DNA of 64,000 bases from Acetobacter pasteurianus subsp. pasteurianus LMG 1262 = NBRC 106471 (GTDB taxonomy: Bacteria; Pseudomonadota; Alphaproteobacteria; Acetobacterales; Acetobacteraceae), in NCBI RefSeq assembly GCF_000285275.1, contig NZ_CADO01000139.1:1-64000 (forward strand), given 5' to 3'. Of the stretch, positions 16,745 to 25,021 are shown piece by piece (within the stretch, counting starts at the first letter, position 1; each line of letters opens with the position of its first letter). Both the position numbers and the translations under genes were made by a program. A model generated the notes under the pieces. It did not search any database and had not been told where the DNA came from. It saw only the letters and a list, made by a program, of their open reading frames with translations.

Positions 16745-18181
16745 TCAGGCTGCGGGAAAAATCTTGCCCGGGTTCATCAGGTTTTTGGGGTCCAGCGCAT
16801 TTTTGATCCGGCGCATGGTTTCCAGCTCCGCACCGCCACGCCATTCGGGCATCATGTAGGTTTTAAGCTGCCCCACGCCGTGCTCGGCAGAAAAGGAACC
16901 GCCAAGTTTGCGCACAATAGCTGCCACAGTGTCCATCATGGCATGATCCTGCGCCAGAAATGCCTTGGGGTCAGCGCCTTCGGGCTGCACCAGGTTGAAG
17001 TGGATGTTGCCATCCCCAATATGCCCAAACGGTGCCACCCGAATACCGGGAATAAGGGCTTCACACGCTTTGGTGGCTTCATCAATAAAGGTGGGAATAG
17101 CGGCCAACGGCACGGACACATCGTTTTTAACAGACGCCCCGGCACGTTTCTGGGCTTCTGCATGTTCCTCACGGATCATCCATAGGCTCTGGCGCTGGGC
17201 TTCACTTTCTGCCAGCACGGCATCCGTTACCAAACCATCTTCCAGCGCGGTGCCCAGCACGTCTTCCATAAGAGAGCGTAGGCTGTCATCTCCACGTGGG
17301 CTGCCCAACTCTACCAGCGCATAGGCGGGTGCGGGTTCGCTGAGTGGCAGTGGCGCGCCTTCAATCAGTTTGTTCACCAGCGCCATGCTTGTGCCGGACA
17401 TGAACTCAAAAGCCTGAATGGCAGAAGGGTCCTGCTTGCGGAAAGCAGCAAACAGATCCAGCGCACCCTTGGCATCCGCCACGGCGCACAAAGCCGTCTC
17501 GCGCGAGCGGGGAGCTGGCTGAAGCTGAATAATGGCCTGCGTAATAATGCCCAGCGTGCCTTCAGACCCAACCAAAAGCTGCCGCAGGGCGTAGCCGGTG
17601 TTATCCTTGCGCAGCTTGCGCATCAGGTTCAGCACGTTGCCATCGGGCATTACGGCTTCCAGCCCCAATGCCAGTTCACGCGCATTGCCGTAGCGCACGG
17701 TGTTGTTGCCGCCCGCATTGGTGGCCAGAATGCCCCCAATATCAGCAGAGCCTTCGGATGAAATGGAAAGCGGCAGCAGCAGGCCTTCCTTGGCGGCGGC
17801 ATCCTGCGCGGCTTTAAGCGTTACGCCAGCTTCTACCGTCATGGTCAGATCAGCATGGTCAATGTCATGAATGCGCGTCATGCGGGTGGTGGAAATCACC
17901 ACAGCCTTACCGGTATCATCCGGTGTGGCGCCACCCACCATGCTTGTGTTGCCACCTTGCGGCACCATGGGCACGTTGTGCTGGTTACACAGGGCTACGG
18001 CTTTTGCACATTCTTCCGTGTTGGCCGGGCGCAGAACAGCCGCGCATTTACCATGATAAAGCGCGCGCCAATCTATGCAGAACGGATCTATGTCTGAAGC
18101 CGCAGTCAGCAGGCCAGCAGGGCCCAGAAGCTGTAAAAGGGCATCATGCAGGGGTTGGGGAAGGGCGGCGTTTTCAGGCAT
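16745..18181 (-). CDS. FAD-linked 2-hydroxyacid dehydrogenase
   Basis: A 478-residue flavoprotein of the GlcD / D-lactate / D-2-hydroxyglutarate dehydrogenase group. The FAD-binding PCMH domain covers about residues 35-220, with PQGGNTSMVGGATPDD near 75, SSEGSADIGGILATNAGGNN near 140 and VGSEGTLGIITQA near 205. The C-terminal cap has HIGDGNIHFNL, the His-rich metal and substrate site, SAEHGVGQLK, and KNLMNPGKIFP at the end. It would oxidise a D-2-hydroxyacid and pass electrons to the quinone pool or a flavoprotein; the exact substrate is not readable. The start at 18181 gives the usual family N-terminus. Confidence 0.85.
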   Translation of the reverse strand: MPENAALPQPLHDALLQLLGPAGLLTAASDIDPFCIDWRALYHGKCAAVLRPANTEECAKAVALCNQHNVPMVPQGGNTSMVGGATPDDTGKAVVISTTRMTRIHDIDHADLTMTVEAGVTLKAAQDAAAKEGLLLPLSISSEGSADIGGILATNAGGNNTVRYGNARELALGLEAVMPDGNVLNLMRKLRKDNTGYALRQLLVGSEGTLGIITQAIIQLQPAPRSRETALCAVADAKGALDLFAAFRKQDPSAIQAFEFMSGTSMALVNKLIEGAPLPLSEPAPAYALVELGSPRGDDSLRSLMEDVLGTALEDGLVTDAVLAESEAQRQSLWMIREEHAEAQKRAGASVKNDVSVPLAAIPTFIDEATKACEALIPGIRVAPFGHIGDGNIHFNLVQPEGADPKAFLAQDHAMMDTVAAIVRKLGGSFSAEHGVGQLKTYMMPEWRGGAELETMRRIKNALDPKNLMNPGKIFPAA

Positions 18182-18229
18182 GGGCGCGGGTTCCTGCAAA
18201 AGGGGTGAACACACAAAATAAAGAAAACA

Positions 18230-18793
18230 TCAGTAAAGGTAACGGGCGTTTTCTGCCGCAGTATTGATGTGCGGTGGAAAAAAGGCGTGAAAAAGCTGGG
18301 TGCCAGCAATACCAGCCAAAAGCCCGGCAATAGTGGCAATAACGATGGTCATGCGCCGCTGATACTGGCCAAAGCTTTGTATCTGCGCCATCTGGGCCTG
18401 CATTTCGGCGCGGGCCTGTAAGGTAAGATATAGCTCAGATTTAAGGGTTTCGTTCTGGGCAGTGGCGGTGCGCAGTTTACGATCCATAGAAACAATATTG
18501 TTTCTTAGTTCCTGTAACTGGGCGCGATAGGTATCAGACATATCCGCCTGCCCCTTGTTGGCAGAAGCGCGGCTGCTGGTGCGTGTTTTGCTGGCGCGGG
18601 CGGGCTTTGCCTTTTCGGGGTCTTCTGCAATGGTCTGGAACAGGTTTTTAAGTGCGCCGCCTGTTGTGGCATTGCGTTTGGCCCGGTTGCGCAGGGCTTC
18701 CAGTGCAGTGGTAGATTGGCCCGGCTGATCTTCCAGCACCAGTGCCAGAATATCCGAAAGGATTTTCAGTTCTTTTGGGTCAATATCGCTCAT
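18230..18793 (-). CDS. Membrane-anchored coiled-coil protein of unknown function
   Basis: A 187-residue protein. Residues 1-60 are helical and polar, 60-85 a Lys/Arg/Ser-rich linker, about 88-140 a coiled coil, and about 147-170 a single hydrophobic segment near the C-terminus. It would sit on the cytoplasmic side, tail-anchored. Its start overlaps the stop of the threonylcarbamoyl-AMP synthase gene by four bases (ATGA), so it is translated from the same transcript. No family recognised. Confidence 0.55.
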   Translation of the reverse strand: MSDIDPKELKILSDILALVLEDQPGQSTTALEALRNRAKRNATTGGALKNLFQTIAEDPEKAKPARASKTRTSSRASANKGQADMSDTYRAQLQELRNNIVSMDRKLRTATAQNETLKSELYLTLQARAEMQAQMAQIQSFGQYQRRMTIVIATIAGLLAGIAGTQLFHAFFPPHINTAAENARYLY

Positions 18794-19791
18794 GCGGGCA
18801 AGTCTTCCGGGGGCAGGGCGGGGCGCGGTGCTGCCGCACGGTTAAGCCGATCTTGTATGGCAAGCCCAAGGCCGTGCTGCGGAATGGGCTGTACTGCAAT
18901 GCCACGCAAATGGTGTCTCTGACCTTGCTTGTCCAGCGTGCGCAGGCCGGTAAACAGGCGGGCGGCGGCTTCTTCCAGATTGCCACTTTCGCTCAGGTTC
19001 CAGCTAATGGCGGCCCCGCTGGGCTGTGTGTTGCCAAAGGCCAGCAAGGCTTCATCTGGTGCAACATCCGTGGCGTTCAGCCGCACGGGCAGATGCGGCG
19101 CATAGTGTGAAAGCAGCCTACCGGGAGAGGCCGGGGCGGCATCTACCTCGGTTTCCGGCATAAATATGGTGCCGCAAACAGTTTGCAGGGCTTCCAGCGT
19201 AATGCCGCCGGGGCGCAACAGGGTGGGGCGTTTGGGGTTGGAAATATCCAGCACGGTGCTTTCCACCCCCACTTGGCAGGGGCCACTATCCAGCACGGCA
19301 TCAATACGGCCATCCAGTTCTTCCAACACATGCGCGGCATCTGAGGGGCTGATGCGGCCTGAACGGTTGGCAGAAGGTGCTGCAATGGGGCGTTGCACCA
19401 GCTTGAGCAACGCCTGCACGGTTTCTCCTTTAGGCACGCGCACGGCCAGAGTAGGCAGGCCATCGGCAGCCAGATCACTTACCGTGCTGTGGGGGGCGCG
19501 GGGTAGAATGAGGGTAAGTGGGCCGGGCCAGAATGCCTCTGCCAGTTTATGTGCAAGCGGGTTGGCAACAACCTGAGTGAAGGCGCCCTGTGCATCTGCA
19601 AAATGGCTGATAAGCGGGTTAAAGCGTGGGCGGTTTTTGGCTTCAAAAATCCGGGCCACGGTTTTGGGCCGCGTGGCATCTCCGCCAAGGCCGTAAACGG
19701 TTTCTGTTCCAAACGCCACCAGGCCACCTTCGCGCAGAATGCGGGCAGCTGTTTGAAGGCCAGAGGAGGAGGCATCCAGAAGGTTGGTCAT
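18790..19791 (-). CDS. L-threonylcarbamoyladenylate synthase
   Basis: It makes threonylcarbamoyl-AMP from threonine, bicarbonate and ATP, the first step of the t6A modification at position 37 of ANN-decoding tRNAs. The 333 residues match the long Sua5 form: a YrdC domain to about residue 210 (GGLVAFGTETVYGLGGDAT, KNRPRFNPLISH, PSANRSGRISPSDA), then a linker with SPGRLLSHYAPH and the C-terminal Sua5 domain. The ATG at 19791 is the natural start. It lies downstream of the cysQ-like gene on the same strand. Confidence 0.9.
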   Translation of the reverse strand: MTNLLDASSSGLQTAARILREGGLVAFGTETVYGLGGDATRPKTVARIFEAKNRPRFNPLISHFADAQGAFTQVVANPLAHKLAEAFWPGPLTLILPRAPHSTVSDLAADGLPTLAVRVPKGETVQALLKLVQRPIAAPSANRSGRISPSDAAHVLEELDGRIDAVLDSGPCQVGVESTVLDISNPKRPTLLRPGGITLEALQTVCGTIFMPETEVDAAPASPGRLLSHYAPHLPVRLNATDVAPDEALLAFGNTQPSGAAISWNLSESGNLEEAAARLFTGLRTLDKQGQRHHLRGIAVQPIPQHGLGLAIQDRLNRAAAPRPALPPEDLPA

Positions 19792-19880
19792 ACTTCTCTG
19801 TAATGGCAGCAAAAGGGGCGGCCTGTTTGCTGCATTGGCCAGCCTTTGCGCAAGGTTGGCCAAAGTGCAGCGTAATGGGT

Positions 19881-20651
19881 TTACAGCGTTCCGGTACAGA
19901 CAAACGGCGGATTTTTCCAGCCCGTTTTGCCATAAACCAGCGGAGAACCGTCCAGTAGCGTAATATTTCCGCCAGCGGCTTCCACAATAGCCTGCGGGGC
20001 TGCGGTATCCCATTCCATGGTGGGGCCAAGGCGTGGGTAAAGGTCTACCAGCCCTTCGGCCACGCGGGCAAATTTTACGGCCGAGCCAATATTGCCCAGT
20101 TTGGCAACCGGGCGACCATTCAGATATTCGGCCAGACGTTTGTCATCTGCATGGTGGCGGGATGCCAGAACAGTCAGTCCTTCTGCCGGAGCCTTGCGTA
20201 CATGAATGGGCTGTGTGCCGTTTTTATCCGTGCGGTGTGCGCCCAAGCCTACGCCACCTGTATAAAGCTGATGGTAAGCTGGCAGTGCCATAGCCCCCAG
20301 CACCGGGCGGCCATCACGCACCAGCCCGATATTTACGGTAAAATCATCACGCCCGGCGGCAAATTCACGCGTGCCGTCCAGTGGGTCCACCAGCCAATAG
20401 GCGGGGGCTACGGCAGTCTGTTTGCCAGCAGCCACTTCTTCTTCCGCGATAACGGGAATATCCGGCGTTGCTGCCCGCAGGCCGCGCAGAATATGCGCTT
20501 CTGCAGCGTGGTCTGCCTCCGTTACGGGGGAAGAATCGGTTTTGGTTATGGTTTCAAAGCCGCGCGCACGAATTGTACGAATAATTTCAGCAGCTTCATC
20601 GGCCAGTCTGGCGGCAAGGGCCAGAAGGTCGGCATCGGTATGGCTTGTCAT
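19881..20651 (-). CDS. Inositol monophosphatase-family phosphatase (CysQ-like)
   Basis: A 256-residue metal-dependent phosphatase. It shows the family motifs in order: AEEE near residue 70, WLVDPLDGTREFAAG near 87 and EWDTAAPQAIVEAAGG near 212. The DPLDGTREF form and the overall length suit 3'(2'),5'-bisphosphate nucleotidase CysQ, which removes PAP formed in sulfate assimilation. Histidinol-phosphatase or inositol monophosphatase are alternatives. Divergent from pepA. The ATG at 20651 is preferred. Confidence 0.8.
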   Translation of the reverse strand: MTSHTDADLLALAARLADEAAEIIRTIRARGFETITKTDSSPVTEADHAAEAHILRGLRAATPDIPVIAEEEVAAGKQTAVAPAYWLVDPLDGTREFAAGRDDFTVNIGLVRDGRPVLGAMALPAYHQLYTGGVGLGAHRTDKNGTQPIHVRKAPAEGLTVLASRHHADDKRLAEYLNGRPVAKLGNIGSAVKFARVAEGLVDLYPRLGPTMEWDTAAPQAIVEAAGGNITLLDGSPLVYGKTGWKNPPFVCTGTL

Positions 20652-20794
20652 GGCTGCTAGCATACGCCAGCACGCGGGCTGCGTCATGCCTACAATTGCA
20701 AGCGCATGTCATGCACTCGCGGGCTTCCTATTGCCAAGCCGCCGGGGGAGACGTACGCAGGAAGGATGAGTTTACAGAAAGGGCAGTAAACACC

Positions 20795-22279
20795 ATGCTT
20801 CAGATCAAGTTTTCTTCCGCTTCGCTGCCAGCAGGTGGCGCTCTGGCCATTTTGGTGCCGGAAGGGGAAAAACGCTCTGCCATTTTTCAGCAAGCCGATA
20901 AAGCCACCAACGGCGCACTGACCCGCGCTGCCAAAGCGGATGATTTTACCGGCAAGGAAGGCTCCGCCTGCGTTGTGCTGGCACCATCCGATGCGTTTGA
21001 GCGCGTGGTGCTGATTGGCATTGGCAAGCTGGAAGCCGTAGATGCTTGGGCCGCAGAAAAGGCCGGTGGTGCAGCCGCATCTCGTCTGGGCCGTGATGAG
21101 CAGGCAACTTTGGCAGTGGGTGATCTGTCCGGCGCGTTGGCAGCACATGCTGCACTAGGTGCCGTGCTGGGGGCTTACCACTTTGGCCTGTATCATGGCG
21201 CGCCAGAAGCCAGCAAAAACCATCGCCTTGCCGAGCTTTCTGTTCTGACAGACCACGTGGATGCCGCAGAAGAAGCATGGCCATCCCTTTCCGCCGTGGC
21301 GCGTGGTGTGGTGCTGACGCGTGATTTGGTGACGGAACCTGCAAATGTGCTCAACCCGGTAGAATTTGCAGAGCGCGCCACCACCTTGAAGAGCCTGGGG
21401 CTGGAAGTGGAAGTGCTGGACCGCGCGGCCATGGAAAAGCTGGGCTTTGGTGCGCTGCTAGGCGTGGCACAGGGCAGTGCGAATGAACCGCGCACCGTTA
21501 TCCTGCGCTGGAATGGTGCCGCTAATAAGGATGAAGCCCCGCTGGCCTTTATCGGCAAAGGCGTGACGTTCGATTCCGGTGGTATCTCCATCAAGCCTGC
21601 TGCTGGCATGGAAGACATGAAGTGGGATATGGCCGGTGCCGCTACGGTAACAGGTCTGCTTACAGCACTGGCTGGGCGTAAAGCCAAGGTCAACGCTGTT
21701 GGTGTTGTGGGGCTGGTGGAAAACATGGTGTCTGGCACTGCCCAGCGCCCCGGCGATGTGGTGCGCAGTGCTTCTGGCCAGACCATTGAAGTACTGAACA
21801 CCGATGCCGAAGGCCGCTTGGTGCTGGCAGATATTCTCTGGTATGCGCGTGAACGCTTTGCACCGCAGATTATGGTGGATCTGGCAACGCTTACGGGTGC
21901 CATTATCATCAGTCTTGGGCACGAATATGCAGGCCTGTTCTCCAATAACGATCAGCTTGCTGCAGGCCTTGCAGATGCTGGCGCGTTTGCGGGTGAAAAG
22001 CTGTGGCGTATGCCCATGGGCAAGGAATACGATGCCCTGCTGAAATCCGACATTGCGGATATGAAAAACATCAGCGGTGGCCGTGCGGGTGGTTCCATTA
22101 CCGCAGCGCAGTTCCTCAAGCGCTTTGTGGGTGAAACACCTTGGGCGCATCTGGATATTGCCGGTGTGGCTTGGGCTTCCAAGGCGCAGAATGGCCAGCC
22201 CAAAGGCGCAACTGGCTTTGGTGTACGTCTGCTCGATCGTTTTGTGCGCGATGGCTACGAATACGAACCGAAAGACTGA
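20795..22279 (+). CDS. pepA: Leucyl aminopeptidase (M17)
   Basis: A 494-residue cytosolic aminopeptidase that removes N-terminal residues from peptides using two metal ions. Residues about 1-160 are the variable N-terminal domain. The catalytic domain has GKGVTFDSGGISIKPAAGMEDMKWDMAG near 252-279 and NTDAEGRLVLAD near 333, which hold the metal ligands and the catalytic Lys and Arg. The ATG at 20795 gives the normal N-terminus. It converges with holC; these two genes are often neighbours in proteobacteria, although usually on the same strand. Confidence 0.95.
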   Translation: MLQIKFSSASLPAGGALAILVPEGEKRSAIFQQADKATNGALTRAAKADDFTGKEGSACVVLAPSDAFERVVLIGIGKLEAVDAWAAEKAGGAAASRLGRDEQATLAVGDLSGALAAHAALGAVLGAYHFGLYHGAPEASKNHRLAELSVLTDHVDAAEEAWPSLSAVARGVVLTRDLVTEPANVLNPVEFAERATTLKSLGLEVEVLDRAAMEKLGFGALLGVAQGSANEPRTVILRWNGAANKDEAPLAFIGKGVTFDSGGISIKPAAGMEDMKWDMAGAATVTGLLTALAGRKAKVNAVGVVGLVENMVSGTAQRPGDVVRSASGQTIEVLNTDAEGRLVLADILWYARERFAPQIMVDLATLTGAIIISLGHEYAGLFSNNDQLAAGLADAGAFAGEKLWRMPMGKEYDALLKSDIADMKNISGGRAGGSITAAQFLKRFVGETPWAHLDIAGVAWASKAQNGQPKGATGFGVRLLDRFVRDGYEYEPKD

Positions 22280-22313
22280 ACCCGCTGTAATTTAAAGCAG
22301 TTGGTATAAGATC

Positions 22314-22366
22314 AAAGGCTGGAAAGGCGTTGCGGTAGGTTTACCGGGCGCGGTTCCAGCCTTTTT
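22314..22366. terminator. Shared terminator between pepA and holC
   Basis: AAAGGCTGGAA (22314-22324) pairs with TTCCAGCCTTT (22354-22364) and is followed by more T. The long loop holds the holC stop codon and can form its own small GGTAGGTTTACC hairpin. Confidence 0.65.
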
Positions 22367-22787
22367 CTTCCTGCCGCCAGTAAGCTAGTTCATGCCCGGC
22401 AGCTTTGGCGGCGCTCCAGCGGGTGCGGGCGGCGGCTACGGCTTCCTCATCATGGCCGTCAAACAGGTCAAACACCCGTTCAAATGCTGCGAGATCGGGA
22501 AAGCTGCGGTTTTCCAGCAAAAACAGAAAGCGCGCATTGTTAGGGGTATCTTCCCCCATGCTCAGCCAGATAGGTTGCAGATCCGGGCAGGCAATGCCTT
22601 CGCGCCCATGTGGCAGCCATGTTGGGGTGGTCACTTTCCACAAGGCTTTATCCAGATCATCCAACATGGGTTTGCTAGCACACCACACAGTGGCTTTTTG
22701 CCCGCTGGCCAGTGTGCGGGCCAACAGTTTGGGCAAGGCCTCGGTCACGCTTGTGCGCGTAAGGTGGTAAAAACCAATCTGAGTCAT
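22341..22787 (-). CDS. holC: DNA polymerase III chi subunit
   Basis: Chi links the clamp-loader complex to single-stranded DNA-binding protein at the replication fork. The 148-residue protein begins IGFYHLTRTSVTEALPKLLARTL and has the central WLPHG, then NNARFLFLL and FERVFDLFDGHDEEAVAAARTRW, which are the typical HolC segments. Convergent with pepA. Confidence 0.9.
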   Translation of the reverse strand: MTQIGFYHLTRTSVTEALPKLLARTLASGQKATVWCASKPMLDDLDKALWKVTTPTWLPHGREGIACPDLQPIWLSMGEDTPNNARFLFLLENRSFPDLAAFERVFDLFDGHDEEAVAAARTRWSAAKAAGHELAYWRQEEKGWNRAR

Positions 22788-22893
22788 ACGTGTTAGTATA
22801 TCCAGCCTTACCTGCGGGCAGAAGGCTGATTGAGCGCGTTTAGAAAATTAACAGGCAGATAAGCCGCCTGTTTTGCAAAGGAGAACCGGCGCA

Positions 22894-23748
22894 ATGGCAA
22901 ACACAGTAACGCTGGCTGATGGCACTGTTCTGCCCGCTTTGGGGGTGGGCACTTGGAATATGGGGGAAAACCCCGCCCGTTGGCCAGAGGAAGTGGAAAG
23001 CCTGCGCTATGCCGTATTAAACGGTGTGCAGGTGGTGGATACAGCCGAAATGTACGGCAATGGCCGCTCTGAAAGTGTGGTGGGAGAGGCCATTTATCCT
23101 TACCGCAAAAAGGTTTTTCTGGTGACCAAAGTGTTGCCTTCAAACGCATCATCCCAAGGTGTGGCGGAAAGCTGCCGGAAGTCTTTGCGCCGTTTGGGAA
23201 CAGATTGGATAGACCTGTACCTTCTGCACTGGCGGGGCGGTGTACCGTTGGGCGAAACGGTAGACGCATTTAAAAAGCTGCAACGTGAAGGTTTGATCCG
23301 CCATTGGGGTGTTTCAAACTTTGATACGGATGATGTGTATGAATTGGATGGATGTTCCCGCGTTGGGGAATGTGTTGCCAACCAGGTGTTGTACAATCTG
23401 GAACATCGCGGCGTGGAATATGATCTGTTGAAAACGGATTATCGCCGCAAAATTGTGACCATGGCCTATTCCCCCATCGGGCAGGGGCAGGAACTGCTCA
23501 AAAACCCGGTTTTGGCAGATATTGCCAGCAGGCACAGCACGGTGCTTGGCCCGGCCACACCAGCACAAATTGCGCTGGCATGGGTGCTACGCCAGAACAA
23601 TGTACTGGCTATTCCCAAAGCAGCCTCGCACGAGCACATGAAGCAGAATCTGGCTGCGCGAGACCTTGAATTAACAGAGCAGGATCTGGCGCAGTTGGAT
23701 GCAGCGTTTCCGCCGCCTACCAAAAAAACACCGCTGGATATGATCTAA
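22894..23748 (+). CDS. Aldo-keto reductase
   Basis: A 284-residue NADPH-dependent oxidoreductase with the single-barrel AKR fold. The catalytic Asp and Tyr sit in VDTAEMYGNGRSE near residue 45, the Lys in VTKVLPSN near 75 and the His in LYLLHWRG near 110. VSNFDTDDV and a C-terminal AIPKAASHEHMKQNLAARDL bind the cofactor. It resembles the YeaE-type group; the substrate is unknown. GGAG ahead of the ATG at 22894 supports that start. Confidence 0.88.
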   Translation: MANTVTLADGTVLPALGVGTWNMGENPARWPEEVESLRYAVLNGVQVVDTAEMYGNGRSESVVGEAIYPYRKKVFLVTKVLPSNASSQGVAESCRKSLRRLGTDWIDLYLLHWRGGVPLGETVDAFKKLQREGLIRHWGVSNFDTDDVYELDGCSRVGECVANQVLYNLEHRGVEYDLLKTDYRRKIVTMAYSPIGQGQELLKNPVLADIASRHSTVLGPATPAQIALAWVLRQNNVLAIPKAASHEHMKQNLAARDLELTEQDLAQLDAAFPPPTKKTPLDMI

Positions 23749-23764
23749 AAAGCCGGAATGGGGG

Positions 23765-24883
23765 CTATTTGCCCCCGTTGCCATCCTCCCATTTAGGGCG
23801 GCGGCCAATGTGGATAGTCAGTGTTATTGGCTGATTATTGCGTAGCACGTTCAACTGCGCATCCAGCCCCGGCTTGGCAGATGCAACGGCGCGTATCATG
23901 GCGCGGGCGGTTTCTACGTGTTCGTTGTTCATGCCCACAATGATATCACCCTTTTTCAGCCCGCCTTTGGCAGCGGGGCCGTTATGGTCCACCTCTGTTA
24001 CCTGCGTGCCATTATGGGTCATGATATCTTCCAGCGTGGCGCCTAGCCAGCCACGCTCGATATGTCCGGCCTGCCGCAGTGTTTCCACAATGGGGATGAC
24101 AATTTCGGAGGGAATGGAAAACCCAAGCCCCACAGAGCCACCGGTGGGGGAAACAATGGCGGTGTTAAGTGCTACCACCTGCCCGGCAAGGTTAAATGTG
24201 GGGCCGCCGGAATTACCGGGGTTTATGGGTGCATCCAGTTGCAAAAAATCATCAAACGGGCTGGTGCCAATATCGCGCCCGCGGGCGGACACAATGCCTG
24301 CGGTAACGGATGATCCAAGGCCAAACGGGTTGCCCGCAGCCATAATCCAGTCTCCCACCTGCACCAGTCTGCTATCCCCCCATGTGACGTAGGGAAGAGG
24401 CTGTGGGGAGCTGATTTTTATAACGGCAATATCCGTTAAGTTATCTATGCCTGCCAATGTGGCTGTAAATTCCTTACCACTGGCAAGGGCTACAGTAATT
24501 TTGTCTGCATCTTCCACCACGTGGCCATTGGTAACAATTGTGCCTTCGGGGTCTATAATAAAGCCCGAACCCGCACCAAGCAGTTCATCCCTGTGGCGGC
24601 GCATGCGTTCGCGGTAGCGCTTTTCCAGCGGGGTGCCTTTAACGGTGGATGGCAGCTTGTGTTTGGCGCTGGTGTCCGAATCTCGCGTTACAGAAATATT
24701 CACTACTGCGGGCACAACCTTGCGCACCAAAGGCGCAAAGCTGATAGGCCCGCCAGAAACCAGCGGCACTGCGGGCTCAAATGTCGGGAGAGATGCAGCC
24801 TGTGCCAAATGGTGCGCGCCTGTTTCCTGAAGGGAAAAGCAGGCTACGGCCAGTGCGGGCAGGTTCCGTAGAAGCGTCTTCAT
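23765..24883 (-). CDS. Periplasmic serine protease, DegP/HtrA family
   Basis: A 372-residue exported protease for envelope protein quality control. A signal peptide covers about residues 1-30. The trypsin-like domain has all three catalytic residues: His in TNGHVVEDAD near 119, Asp in NLTDIAVIK near 149 and Ser in NPGNSGGP near 222. One PDZ domain follows, about residues 265-360, with GWLGATLEDI and GGLKKGDIIVGMN. Having one PDZ domain it is shorter than DegP or DegQ (two) and closer to DegS in layout, but there is no retained membrane anchor that I can be sure of. Confidence 0.9.
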   Translation of the reverse strand: MKTLLRNLPALAVACFSLQETGAHHLAQAASLPTFEPAVPLVSGGPISFAPLVRKVVPAVVNISVTRDSDTSAKHKLPSTVKGTPLEKRYRERMRRHRDELLGAGSGFIIDPEGTIVTNGHVVEDADKITVALASGKEFTATLAGIDNLTDIAVIKISSPQPLPYVTWGDSRLVQVGDWIMAAGNPFGLGSSVTAGIVSARGRDIGTSPFDDFLQLDAPINPGNSGGPTFNLAGQVVALNTAIVSPTGGSVGLGFSIPSEIVIPIVETLRQAGHIERGWLGATLEDIMTHNGTQVTEVDHNGPAAKGGLKKGDIIVGMNNEHVETARAMIRAVASAKPGLDAQLNVLRNNQPITLTIHIGRRPKWEDGNGGK

Positions 24884-25021
24884 GGAAATGGCAATAAAGC
24901 TCCAGACATTACAAACTTGTGGCCCGGATTATCTGCTTTATGCAACCGGCTATACGGGTTTGCCCTTGATCTGGTACGTTTTTATGGCGCGAGGGTGTTG
25001 TTTGCGCCACGTCCATAGGCC

